From NCBI GenBank assembly GCA_947044365.1, contig OX345638.1, positions 529,201 through 593,200 on the forward strand: a DNA stretch of 64,000 bases, given 5' to 3'. The first letter of the stretch is position 1. Each line of letters opens with the position of its first letter. The position numbers were made by a program, and so were the translations under genes. The notes beneath the pieces are model-generated. The model did not search any database and was not told where the DNA came from. It saw only the letters and a list, made by a program, of their open reading frames with translations. Of the stretch, positions 1 to 11,170 are shown piece after piece. This stretch comes from Petrosia ficiformis (taxonomy: Eukaryota > Porifera > Demospongiae > Haplosclerida > Petrosiidae).

Positions 1-114
1 TATATATGATATTTATTTATGTTAAGGCCTGATGCAGACAAGGGGAGTGGAAAGGGGGCTTTATCTCCCAGCATCCTAGTTTCTTAGTTAATTACTTATA
101 AATTTCTTAGGATA

Positions 115-163
115 GATGGATGGATGGATGGATGGATGGATGGATGGATGGATGGATGGATGA
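115..163. repeat. (GGAT)n microsatellite
   Basis: About twelve uninterrupted GGAT units, in the intron before the first visible GH31 exon. Confidence 0.95.
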
Positions 164-282
164 TTGAATAGATAGATGTGTTACCAGGAGCATGCCATCT
201 TTCAGCCCCCTGCTTCTAAAAACTTGTCTACACAATGTATATTATATATATATATATATATATATCACAACCACACATTCAG

Positions 283-1844
283 GTACCAGCTGGTGAAGAA
301 TCTACTTATTGTCCAATGCCTATCTTATATTCAACATATGGTTATGCAATTCAAATGGACACATATTATAGGTCCTTTCTCACTTCATCCTCTTTTCTTA
401 CTCATCCTCCATCATCCTCCATCATACCCTTCCCTACTCTTTCTGATTAGTCTCTTTATCCTCTTGCTAATTCTTTACCTACATGTATACATTCTCTATC
501 TCCTCTTCATCAGGACTGTTTATGATCTATCTAAAAGTGTAGACGATTTAATGTTACTAGAACAAGAATCTAATTCATTAAATATGATTATTTTCCTCAG
601 TAGAAACCCACAAGTCAGTTTAATCTATTAATAGTAACACTTAATAGTCTATTATTAGTAACACTTAGTAGTCTATTAATAGTAACACTTAATAGTCTAT
701 TATTAGTAACACTTAATAGTCTATTATTAGTAACACTTAGTAATTTATTATTAGTAACACTTAATAGTCTATTATTAGTAACACTTAATAGTCTATTATT
801 AGTAACACTTAATAGTCTATTATTAGTAACACTTAATAGTCTATTATTAGTAACATTTAATAGTCTATTATTAGTAACACTTAATAGTCTATTATTAGTA
901 ACACTTAATAGTCTATTATTAGTAACACTTAGTAGTCTATTATTAGTAACAATTAATAGTCTATTATTAGTAACATTTAATAGTCTATTATTAGTAACAC
1001 TTAATAGTCTATTATTAGTAACACTTAATAGTCTATTATTAGTAACACTTAGTAATCTATTATTAGTAACACTTAGTCAATAGTATATTCTTAGTAACAT
1101 TAATTTATCCAATTATTACGTAGTTTACATGTAATCATTATACAGGAAGCAGTTACTATGGTTACAGAAGTAAATGGAAAATCGCTGATTCCGCCTCCAT
1201 GGGAAGTCAGTAATAGTTTCTTTTGTATTTTATTTACATCTTCTTTCTCTTACTTCTTCAAGTTTGGTCCTTGGAATCAGCTACAGGACGAAGATCCAAC
1301 CAAAACACAGTCACAACGTATTGAGTGAGTTATATATCAGTACTATTATTAGTACTATTAATAGTACTATTATTAGTACTATTATTAGTACTATTATTAG
1401 TACTATTATTAGTACTATTATTAGTACTATTATTAGTACTATTATTAGTACTATTATTAGTACTATTAATAGTACTATTATTAGTACCATTATTAGTACT
1501 ATTATTAGTACTATTATTAGTACCATTATTAGTACCATTATTAGTACTATTATTAGTACTATTATTAGTACTATTATTAGTACTATTAATAGTACTATTA
1601 ATAGTATTATAAGTTAAACTCAGTGAATATGCATTTTCTTTTCTTTTCTCTGAAGGGAATTCTTTTTCAAATATGACATTCCTTGTTCTCATGCTATCAA
1701 TACTGTACATTTTTTCCCACATGGTGGGGAAAAGGGACGAGAACAAGAATTGAAGGTGTGTATGTATGTATGTCTGTATGTATGCATGTATGTATGTATG
1801 TACGTACGTCTGTATGTATGTATGTATGTATGTATATATGTATG

Positions 1845-1910
<66 letters not shown>

Positions 1911-4900
1911 TGTATATATGTATGTATGTATGTATGTATATATGTACGTATGTATGTATGTATGTATGTATGTATGTATGTATGTATATATGTACGTATG
2001 TATGTATATAGGTTTGAATCTATATACATTTATGTACACAAGTATTATGTCATTTTATGTATTATAATTAATTATTTATTTTTATTGAAGAAAGAAAATG
2101 ATAAACTATTGTCTCTTGGAGTGAAGGTTTGGTTTTTGTATATTGTTTTCTGTTCTTCTATTTATACACCTTTCAATCCATCTATTCATTCCTCTATTTC
2201 AAACCATCATTTATTCTTCAAAATTCAAATCTTCCATTTATTCTTCTATTTCAAATCATCCATCTATTCATTCTTCTATTTTAAACCTTCTTTTATTTCT
2301 ATAGAGTACAGCTTATTTCAATGCAATGTTGGAAACAGGTTATACTGAGTTATATAACTATGCTGCTACACACGACTACCTTCTTAAAAATGAAGATGGA
2401 TTACCATATAACTACAGCTACATTGGAGCTTCGTATGTCTACACATTTATACACATACACACATATATGTATGGACACACACACACACACATACAGACAT
2501 GCATACATAGATATACACATATATACACACACAAATGAACAGATACAGCCACATACAAACGCACATACATACACACATACATACATACACACATACATGA
2601 TACACACGTACAAACATAGACATACAAACACACATTATATAATATCGTTTCTCTGTAGAAAATTCTTTGTGTCTCAAATTGATTTCACAAATCCTCAAGC
2701 TGTCACATGGTATCAACAACAATTGGAAAGATCTGTTAATCTTTCTTTTCATGGATGGATGTATGACTATGGAGAGTACACACCACATGACTCTGTGTCA
2801 CATGATGGAACATATGGTAAGAATTAAAATATTTTCAGAACTTCTGTATCTCATGCATTAATTATAACATTAAAACTTTTAACTATTATTTACTCCCCAT
2901 TTCTCTGCCATATATATTTCTGCTATTCATCTGTTGTCATGGTTACATTGTTGTCATGGTTACATTAATGATATCTTTTACTTACCCTTCTTCTGTAGGA
3001 CTCAAAATGCACAATGAATTTAGTCATCTTTATCAAAAAGCAGCTTTTGATTATCTCACTGCCCTTGATCCTAACCCTAATGATCAATATGCACCTGACT
3101 ATGTGTTTTATGTGAGGTACGTATGTACATGTGTATGTATGTACACGTATGTATGTATGTACATATGTATTTCATAGATCGTCTTACACTGGATCTCAAA
3201 AATACACATGGGCACATTGGACTGGAGATCCTTCCTCTGACTGGTATGTCATGTGATTATCATGTGACATGTATGTTTAAGTACTGTTGATACCTACATT
3301 AGGAGTTATGCTAGTGGATTACCAGCTCAAATCACAGCCAGTCTTAATATTGGTCTCTCAGGAATGCCATTTTCAGGATCAGATATAGGTCACCATTAGT
3401 TTATTGCTTGTCATTATACATGTCTGTCTGTCTGTCTGTGTATCTATCTATCTATCTATTCATCTGTCTATTTGCCCATCCATCCGCCTGTCCATCCATC
3501 CATCCATCCATTTGTTCATCCACCTGTCCATCCATCCATCCATCCATCCATTTGTTCATCCGTCTGTCCGTCCGTCCATCCATCCATCCATCCATCCCTG
3601 TGTTCAGGTGGTTTTGAATGGTATGTTGATCCTGCACCAGACTTAGATTTGTGGTCAAGATGGACAGCTGCTGGTTGCGTTAGTGGATTAATGCATGAAC
3701 AAGGTAAGACATATTGTACATAAATATGTATGTACATACATATATACACACCTACATACATACATACGTATGTATTTATTTACATACATATATACACACC
3801 TACATACATACATACGTATGTATGGATGTACATACATATTGTAAAAATTATGAAATATGTATATACCATTATGAATATTTATCTGTTCCTCAGGTGGAGG
3901 GAAAGGTACTGGACCAAAATCTCATATTTTTGACTTCCCTAATGGAACTTTGATATGGAGAAAGTTTGCTAAATTACGTATGCAACTTTTTCCTTATATA
4001 TACACACAAGCTCATATATCACATGACGTAAGTAAAAGTGTATGTATTAGAACATACTGTGTATATAGGTAGGATGGATGGATGGATGGATGGATGGATG
4101 GATGGATGGATGGATGGATGGATGGATGGATGGATGGATGGATGGATGGTAGGATGGATGGTAGGATGGATGGACAGATGGATGGACAGACGGATGGATT
4201 ATTGAATGGATTAATGGACAGATAGATGTATATTTTGTTACACACTAGACTGGTCTTCCTATTATGAGACATCATTTAATACAGTTTTGGAACGACTCTA
4301 AAGCTATTTCACAAAATCAACAGGTTTGAATGATCCTATCCTCATCTTATAGTTATTCCTTATCCCATTTCTCTTCTTGTCATTTTCCACTTTCTAGTGA
4401 TTTTGTAGTTGAACAGTAAAAAATAATATGTAATCGAAATAATAAATAATATCCCCCTCCTCCTCCTCCTCCTCATGCGTAATCTCTTTCTTCTCCAGTA
4501 CATGTTTGGTGATGTATTTTTAACAGCTCCTGTAGTCGACGAAAACAAGAAATCACAAAGTGTATATCTACCATTTTACAATTCAACTGATCGACCCGGT
4601 CCCTTGTGGATTGATGTGGGGTCTGGTTTTATATACGATGAACAAGATGGTAGATATCGTATTGGATTTACTGGTTATCAAAATGGAGGACAGTAAGTAT
4701 ATATATAAACTATAATATGTATATATATATGTATGTACATAACTATGTATATACCTACGTATATACATGTACATAATTATAGACATGTACATACAAACAC
4801 TTGTACGTATACATATGTACATACAATTATATATGCAAAATATGTAAAGATGTAGTACTATGATGTAACATACATACATACATACATGTACATACGTACA

Positions 4901-6550
4901 TACATACAGGTGTATGTACATACGTATATATACAAATATATGTACATACGCATATGTATACTTATATACATGTACATACATATTTATACTTACATACATG
5001 CCTACATACATACCTACATATATAAATACTTTAACTACATTATTTAACAGATCAGTAGATGTTCCTGTTCCATTGGACAGTGTACCATTATTTGTAATAG
5101 CTGGTAGTATAGTTCCTGTACTGGACCCTCGTGTAATGACACTGAATAATGCAACTAACAACTCGGTGATAACATGGAACAAATTGAAGGTTGGTCACAT
5201 GACTTACTCACGACAATCACATGACTATTTTTTATATAGCATATTCGACATGTCTGGGTATTTGTTGACGAAAACTTCAATGCAAGTGGTCAATCATGGG
5301 ATACTGACATGTACAAGTTATCTCATTATCAGAAAGATCTTCTGATATTTGATATAACAGGAGCTCCAAATGATTATATTCACATAATACAAATCACCGG
5401 TCCATGGAAGAGTCTAGGTATTATAGTACGTACATAATTATATATGAGAAAATAGAGAGGCACAAACCAGCTGGGGTTTGAACCCAGGACCTTCTGATTG
5501 CTGGTCAAGATATTTTCTGGACATGTGTTTCTCTCTTTATAGTCATTTAAATACTTTATATATAATATTATATTCAAGAGGCTCCGAATGATAATAAAAA
5601 TAATTGGTCCATGGAAGAGTCTAGGCATATATAATTATATATAATATTATATTCAAGAGGCTCTTGAATAAATAGTACATACAACTGGAGATTTAACTAC
5701 CACCTGTCTTAAGACTAAAATGTTTTGCTATATGACAAAGGGGAAGTTGATTAGTAAATGAAGCACGTTTAAAATGGAACATGTTGTAAATTTAGTATAC
5801 AATATAATTATTATACATACACACATGAAAATCAATGTTATAACTTATTAATAATCTATTGATGCTGTTATCTGTTATATACATAATGTATTGATGCTGT
5901 TATCTCCATGTATCATGATACCATTAACCTATATCATTTTAGGGTCATGTGTGAGTCTCCTCTTGTCTGCCTCTGTATGAATTAATACTTATGTACAGAC
6001 TATATTATAGTTATTAATAATAGACTCCATTGTCTATAAGTCAATAGAATATTTTAACGAAAACAATGATGATATAACTTGCATAGTTCAGTCAAACAAA
6101 GACAGCCAAACACATGCCTGAAAGAGATTGAAGCACTATTTATACATCATACATACTTAATGTATTTGTCACTTCATATAAGGATAGTATTGTATACCCA
6201 TTCAAAATAGTATATATATACAAACCACAGAATACAATACTTTCATGATTGACAAATACATCAACATATAACTATAACAAGTGCTTCTTATACCATACGA
6301 GATCCTATTAAAAACAGTTTCACACATATTAGATGTATGATATCTTGCATCTTCTTGTATATACGTACATATACACACAGGATTACCTGGTAATGTAGAG
6401 ACTGATGGTCATGAAATCATAGTAGTAAAAGAATGGGAACAGCTGGTACAGGACAACAGTGGAGAGGGTTACTATTACGATGATATCAATTCTGTTTTGT
6501 GGTTGAGACTTGTAAAACATGAAACTGCTAAAATAATGTTGACTAAATAA
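283..6550 (+). CDS. GH31 family alpha-glycosidase, YihQ/sulfoquinovosidase-like, 5' end missing
   Basis: Exons seen: 283-371, 514-613, 1146-1205, 1263-1324, 1656-1755, 2091-2126, 2305-2432, 2659-2816, 2999-3116, 3178-3243, 3303-3388, 3608-3703, 3894-4027, 4249-4323, 4499-4692, 5051-5189, 5240-5417, 6381-6550. All junctions are GT-AG and keep one frame, giving 662 residues and a TAA stop at 6548. The N-terminus lies before the window. GH31 landmarks in order: [30 protein letters not shown] (Asp of YDYGEY is the expected nucleophile), [19 protein letters not shown] (expected acid/base Asp), [15 protein letters not shown], and [13 protein letters not shown]. The nucleophile block resembles the WMxDFGEY form of bacterial YihQ-type enzymes rather than the WxDMNE form of digestive and lysosomal alpha-glucosidases. 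The enzyme should hydrolyse an alpha-glycosidic bond with retention; the substrate cannot be read from sequence. The first donor (gtcctt at 372) is weak. No clear AATAAA follows the stop. Confidence 0.93.
620..1085. repeat. 22-bp minisatellite in GH31 intron
   Basis: About 21 copies of a unit read as TAGTCTATTATTAGTAACAC plus two variable bases. The same unit returns at 28800-28965, 29415-30100 and 34425-35590. Confidence 0.95.
1339..1612. repeat. 12-bp minisatellite (TACTATTATTAG)n
   Basis: About 22 units with a few TACCATTATTAG and TACTATTAATAG variants. The unit length is a multiple of three, so both strands show long false ORFs. Confidence 0.95.
1757..2011. repeat. (TATG)n microsatellite
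   Basis: Interrupted TATG repeats between GH31 exons 5 and 6. They explain the Met-Tyr-Val-Cys-type false ORFs seen here. Confidence 0.95.
2440..2640. repeat. (ACAC/ATACA)n simple repeat
   Basis: Degenerate CA-rich simple sequence filling the intron between GH31 exons 7 and 8. Confidence 0.85.
3420..3600. repeat. (CCAT/CTGT)n simple repeat
   Basis: Fills the intron between GH31 exons 11 and 12, up to the acceptor. Confidence 0.9.
4073..4235. repeat. (GGAT)n microsatellite
   Basis: A long GGAT tract with GGACAGAT variants, between GH31 exons 13 and 14. Confidence 0.95.
4700..5030. repeat. Degenerate TACA/TATG repeat
   Basis: Alternating TACA and TATG blocks between GH31 exons 15 and 16. 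The blocks are mutually complementary, so the intron could fold on itself. Confidence 0.8.
5440..5545 (+). repeat. tRNA-like short element in GH31 intron 17
   Basis: Contains a pol III B-box-like GGTTTGAACCC at 5475-5485, in a context (CCAGCTGGGGTTTGAACCCA) shared with elements near 35975-36110 and 63822-63972. Short inverted ends around AGAGA are visible. A SINE-like, non-autonomous element is the best reading; no intact tRNA fold was found. Confidence 0.5.
5581..5624 (+). repeat. Degenerate duplicate of the 3' end of GH31 exon 17
   Basis: GGTCCATGGAAGAGTCTAGG here repeats the exon 17 end at 5399-5418, and upstream GCTCCGAATGAT repeats GCTCCAAATGAT at 5363. The donor GT after the copy has become GC, so it is not a usable splice site. 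Confidence 0.7.
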
Positions 6551-6619
6551 TTATATTCAGTAATTAACTTATATTAAATTTTATAATGAATTGTTTGATA
6601 AAACAGAAAAAATACATAT

Positions 6620-6810
6620 TGAAAAATAGTTGAATTAACCATACGATTATTATCATTTTCTTTAGTCATGTAGAGTGGAGTCTCAGTATCATTGAAAACA
6701 TAACCCTTTCTAAATTTCTTTCTTAATTGAGATAATTGCTGTTTTAATAAATCACACTTTATTTCCATTTCCTCTGATTTGTACTTTCTTTTTAAGAGCT
6801 AATATGAAGA
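6620..6810 (-). pseudogene. Diverged copy of the coiled-coil fragment
   Basis: Read on the minus strand the frame gives KKKYKSEEMEIKCDLLKQQL then SQLRKKFRKGYVF, clearly homologous to KKKYEAEQTEIKYDLLKQQL at 24340-24400. It lies just 3' of the GH31 stop and in antisense, so it is not part of that gene. Nothing indicates it is expressed. Confidence 0.4.
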
Positions 6811-7379
6811 ATCTGCTGATATTTTAAATGTAGAAAATAAGATAACCTAACCTATCGTTTTAAATGATCTGCCTTGTTTCTTCTTATATCTTTTTCTTCT
6901 CTTAGAATAATTTTAGTTTACTGACTCGTAATGACTTGAAGGGTAAAATAAATTAAAATTCATTTATTCATGCCCTGAGACTTATCAATAACATACACAA
7001 TCATTATAATGATATACTATATAATTAATATGTAGTACCTATATATTCAATATAAAATACTAACCTCTTCAGTGCTCTGACATATTTAAACCACAGGCAG
7101 TACTGGTAACAGGTGTACATGTGACTATTGCAATACAAGTAATTAATATTCTAAAGATATCACTGTACTTTTTGATTACAAGTAATTGACACATTTACAC
7201 ATTTTTTATATGAACATGCGTATACCCATACTATGATATAACAGTTTTACAATTATCAACTCAGATAGTACTAATTACCTGCCCCTGTTAAATTGATGTC
7301 CTTAACCTCTACCCTTCATATACCCAAATTGTCCCTTCAACTCACAACACAATTGATTGTTGTGTTGTGTAATACAAAA

Positions 7380-7741
7380 ACAGAACAAGTGTATATAGAG
7401 AAAAAAACATCCCTATATTTGCTTTGTGATGACTATGTATTAAGCATTGCTGATGGCACTAGTGTCTCTACCTTTCTGTGTACTCCTGGGGCCTGAAGAC
7501 GTAAGTGTAAGCCTAATTGCAGTCTAAATACCCAGATGTCTGATGAACTGACTGAGGTACTCCTTCAAGGTTCTAAATGATGACTTCCTCGTGTCTGAAA
7601 CTCAACAACTTATCATACTTACTTGTTAAAGATTCTTGCATAATATCTATACTGTTTCTCTGCTATATACAACAGTTATTAGCAGTTTTACATCCTTTCT
7701 GAATCTTCCTGGCTGGTCTGTAGCTCAAACGCGTGTTCTTT
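7380..7741 (+). repeat. Direct duplication, copy 1 (about 360 bp)
   Basis: Nearly identical to 10575-10876 from AACAAGTGTATATAGAGAAA to GGTCTGTAGCTCAAACG. It has an extra stretch of about 45 bp in the middle. No coding content recognised. Confidence 0.85.
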
Positions 7742-7828
7742 TACGCGCCACGCCCATTAATTGACCGAGCCCCCAGGAATGACGCAACTTCCTTAACTAC
7801 GTATACAACGCATAGTTGCGCAAGTGAC

Positions 7829-7863
<35 letters not shown>

Positions 7864-8394
7864 TAAACCCCGTGGAAAGCAATTATAGGGATGGCCCTAC
7901 AGGCCATAAAAACTACATACCTGTTAAGGATCTTATAGTTTATAAATAAATACCTCCAGCTAAGAGAGGAGGAGTGTTAATTAAATGCAACTTGCATAAG
8001 AATGTCAAAACAAATATACATCTCTTGAGGTTTATAATATGGTATTCATATCTAAGGAATTCGAAACCACTCAAATGACAATATCATTACCCTGTTAAAA
8101 TAGCATAAATGAATTGTAGATAAGTACAAGACATTTGCTGAGCTGAAAAGCAGTGGAAGTACATTGGCTGAACTTAGGAAAACAGTGAAAGAACAAAAGA
8201 AAAGCTTAAAACTTTAGAAGAAATTAAAATTGAAAAAGCTGCAAATGAATAGTTGACTGAGGAATCAAGTGTCTGTCTGTTCATCTCATTGATTCCTGTA
8301 TGTACTAACAATAATAACATTAATGATAATTGTGGCTGTTCGTACAGAAATGACCCAACCATGTGAAAAAATGTTATGTACTTATTTAATGTTG

Positions 8395-8800
8395 CAATTA
8401 ATTAAGACTTTTCTGTACGGATGGTATAATATTACAATTTAATAATGTACTACTAATAATTGACAAGTGAAAAAATGCCTTTGAAATCCACTAGAGGTAA
8501 ACTACATCTCAAATAATATTATGTATTTATAAAATTATAGTCACTCCAATTTATTGACTTTCTGGTTAGCCAGAAATATTACAAGTAACAACACAGCTAC
8601 TGGGTTATAGTGATTAGCATTTGAAGAGCTCAAAAAAAAGGAAAATTATCCTGGTGATAGATATCACAAGCACTGTCGACAAAAAATGTTCTATTCTTGG
8701 ATTACATCAGGAAATGCCACATAGAGTATAATATTGAGGAATGTATTTATAATAAGTGGAGGAATGCATGAAGCTGTAAAACAAGAAAGTCGACACAAGT
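8395..8800 (+). repeat. Direct duplication of a coding-like fragment, copy 1
   Basis: Repeats at 9140-9560 (CTTTCTGGTTAGCCAGAAAT, CTTGGATTACATCAGGAAAT). Within it a short frame reads FEELKKKENYPGDRYHKHCR, which looks like the remains of a protein with a His/Cys pair. Stops follow, so it is dead or an isolated exon. Confidence 0.7.
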
Positions 8801-9139
8801 CGAAACAAAGAAAAACTAGAGTCTCATTTTAAATTATATGGAAAATCTTTCTGTACGATATGTATAAATGCAGTAAATACCCAAGAGAGATTTTCTGCTG
8901 CTCCATGTATCCTCTATTTATGTACAGATGCAAAATAGTAATAATTTTAGTATACAAATAGTAAAAAAGGTGTGCTTATTATTAAAAATTATTGTTGTTG
9001 CTTGCTAAACATTTGTTATCGTCGTTTACGGTTTATCACACTGCAGAAAAATGTTTAAGATACCTTCGAAGTGCTGCACCTCTATATTGACACAAGAAGC
9101 ACATCTACATCACATACGTCATGGATTTATTATTATGTA

Positions 9140-9560
9140 CTTATTTAATTAAGACTTTTCTGTACGGATAGTATAATATTACAATTTATAATGACAAATA
9201 ATAGAAAGAAATGTGGAAAAATGCCTTTGAAATCCACTAGATTAAACTAATCTCATAATATGTATTTATAAAATTATTGTCACTCCAATTTATTGACTTT
9301 CTGGTTAGCCAGAAATATTACAAGTAACGACACAGTGATAAATGAGGTTGGTTTGCACTGCTTGGTTATATTTAGTATATCTAAGGTTAGTATTGGAAGA
9401 GCTCAAAACAAGGAAAATTATCCTGGTGATAAAGAGCTGTTAACAAAAAAATGTTGAATCCTTGGATTACATCAGGAAATGCCACATGGAATATATTGAA
9501 GAATGTTTTATTATTTTTAATACAAGTGGAGAAATGCATGAAACTGTAAACAAGAATTAA
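9140..9560 (+). repeat. Direct duplication of a coding-like fragment, copy 2
   Basis: Second copy of 8395-8800 with small deletions; the His/Cys portion is shortened. Confidence 0.7.
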
Positions 9561-10574
9561 TAAAAGGTGGCATCTATTAATAAGGTTAATATTAGGTTAA
9601 ATTCAAAACCACATCAAGAAAGTAATATATCATTACCTGTCAAGATGATACCTGCAAAAGCTTTTAGAAGCTATTATTCAAATGAAAATAAGTATTAATT
9701 ATTACTTTTTAATTGAGTAGTTTTTTTTCGTTGAAATAAAATTTGGACATTTGCTAAGGTTTATAAATATATTAACAGTACTATTATAATATCTACACAA
9801 AATATATGTTCTTAATTTCATCTAATAGATGATATTCCTGCTCCTAGCAGAGGTCTGACAAATTTATACAGTGGTATAGCTTCATGATTAAACATCAAAA
9901 ATTCATTTCTCTGATCATGAAGGTGTTTATACAGCTCTTCTGTATGTAACTATGTATTATATTATGTAGCATATGACAGATGAGCTTAGATGACGTTTGA
10001 AAGGCTGGAAAGAGGTAAGATTTAAATGTATCTTACTAAACATGATATTAATTTATAGGTGTCTCAGCTTCGTGAGAAGTTGTTGGTCAAACACAACTGG
10101 AGTAAGTCTTCACTGATAAATATAATATTTAGTGCTTTTTATATTTAACTAAAATCAAACTCAGATTAATAATGAAGATCAGCCTCCAGTAAGTAATAAT
10201 TTGTTGTTTACAGTAATCATTTAGTACACTTCGAACTTAACTGAACTAATGAAGTAGACTAAATATATCATTAATGTTCACATAGTAAAGTAATGTATTT
10301 GTACACCATTTATCAAAACTACAGGAAAGAAACATTTTGTTGGGATTTCTAGCCCCGAAGATATTTAATTGCAATTTACATAATATAATTGTGTATATAC
10401 TAATATTATCTGCCGTTATTCAAAGTGCAAATAAATTGGGGGCTTCAAAAGAAGTAGAAATTGGTAATCTGCAAGACAATACACAAGGATTACCGAACAC
10501 TGTATATAATAAATGATAACTAGTTAAAATTAATGTATAATAGTAACTAGTAAAAAAACAAAACATTATAAAAC

Positions 10575-10876
10575 AAGTGTATATAGAGAAAAAAACATCC
10601 CTATATTTGCTTTGTGATGACTATGTATTAAGCATTGCTGATGGCACTAGTGTCTCTACCTTTCTGTGTACTCCTGGGGCCTGAAGACGTAAATGTAAGC
10701 CTGATTGCAGTCTAAATACACAGATGTCTGATGAACTCGTGTCTGAAACTCAACAACTTATCATACTTACTTGCGTAATATTTATACTGTTTCTCTGCTA
10801 TATGCAACTGTTATTAGCAGTTTTACATCCTTTCTGAATCTTCCTGGCTGGTCTGTAGCTCAAACGTGCGTTCTTA
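10575..10876 (+). repeat. Direct duplication, copy 2
   Basis: Second copy of 7380-7741, shorter by internal deletions. The Cys-rich ORF at 10880 begins immediately after it. Confidence 0.85.
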
Positions 10877-10879
10877 ATT

Positions 10880-11170
10880 ATGCAACAGAAATGGAGAGAT
10901 ATGAACAGAACTGAATGTGATGAACAACAACAGCCTAAAAGGGCAAAATATACTAATCACCGCTGTGATAATTGTTCATGCTACAAATGTTGCAGGCACG
11001 TGTGGCATTGCCAATATTGTAGTTTAAAAAAGGATGTATTCCATAAATGGATAAACAAAGACCGACAAGAGAGAGAGAGGAGAGAGAGAGTAAGAAAAAG
11101 ACAAGGAGGAGGAAGTAAAGGAGGAGAGAGTAAAGGAGGAGAGAGTAATGGAGACAAAGAAAAGATTTAA
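10880..11170 (+). CDS. Small Cys-rich ORF of a repeated gene family (unknown function)
   Basis: A 96-codon ORF whose core is CDNCSCYKCCRHVWHCQYC, then a basic helix WINKDRQERERRERVRKRQ and a GGSKGGES repeat tail. The spacing C-x2-C-x-C-Y-x-C-C-x-H-x-W-x-C-x2-C suggests a compact metal-binding knuckle. A second, frameshifted copy of the same domain is at 22242-22700, so this is a dispersed family rather than a unique gene. It sits at the 3' edge of a direct duplication (10575-10876). I do not recognise the family. It could be one exon of a transposon-related gene. No catalytic motif is visible. Confidence 0.4.
   Translation: MQQKWRDMNRTECDEQQQPKRAKYTNHRCDNCSCYKCCRHVWHCQYCSLKKDVFHKWINKDRQERERRERVRKRQGGGSKGGESKGGESNGDKEKI

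Noticed and set aside
1683..2348. A 221-codon ORF
   Set aside because: Mostly a TATG microsatellite running through GH31 intron sequence; the real exons at each end are in the GH31 model.
7293..7496. A 67-codon ORF
   Set aside because: Part of a direct duplication whose second copy (10575-10876) does not keep the frame.
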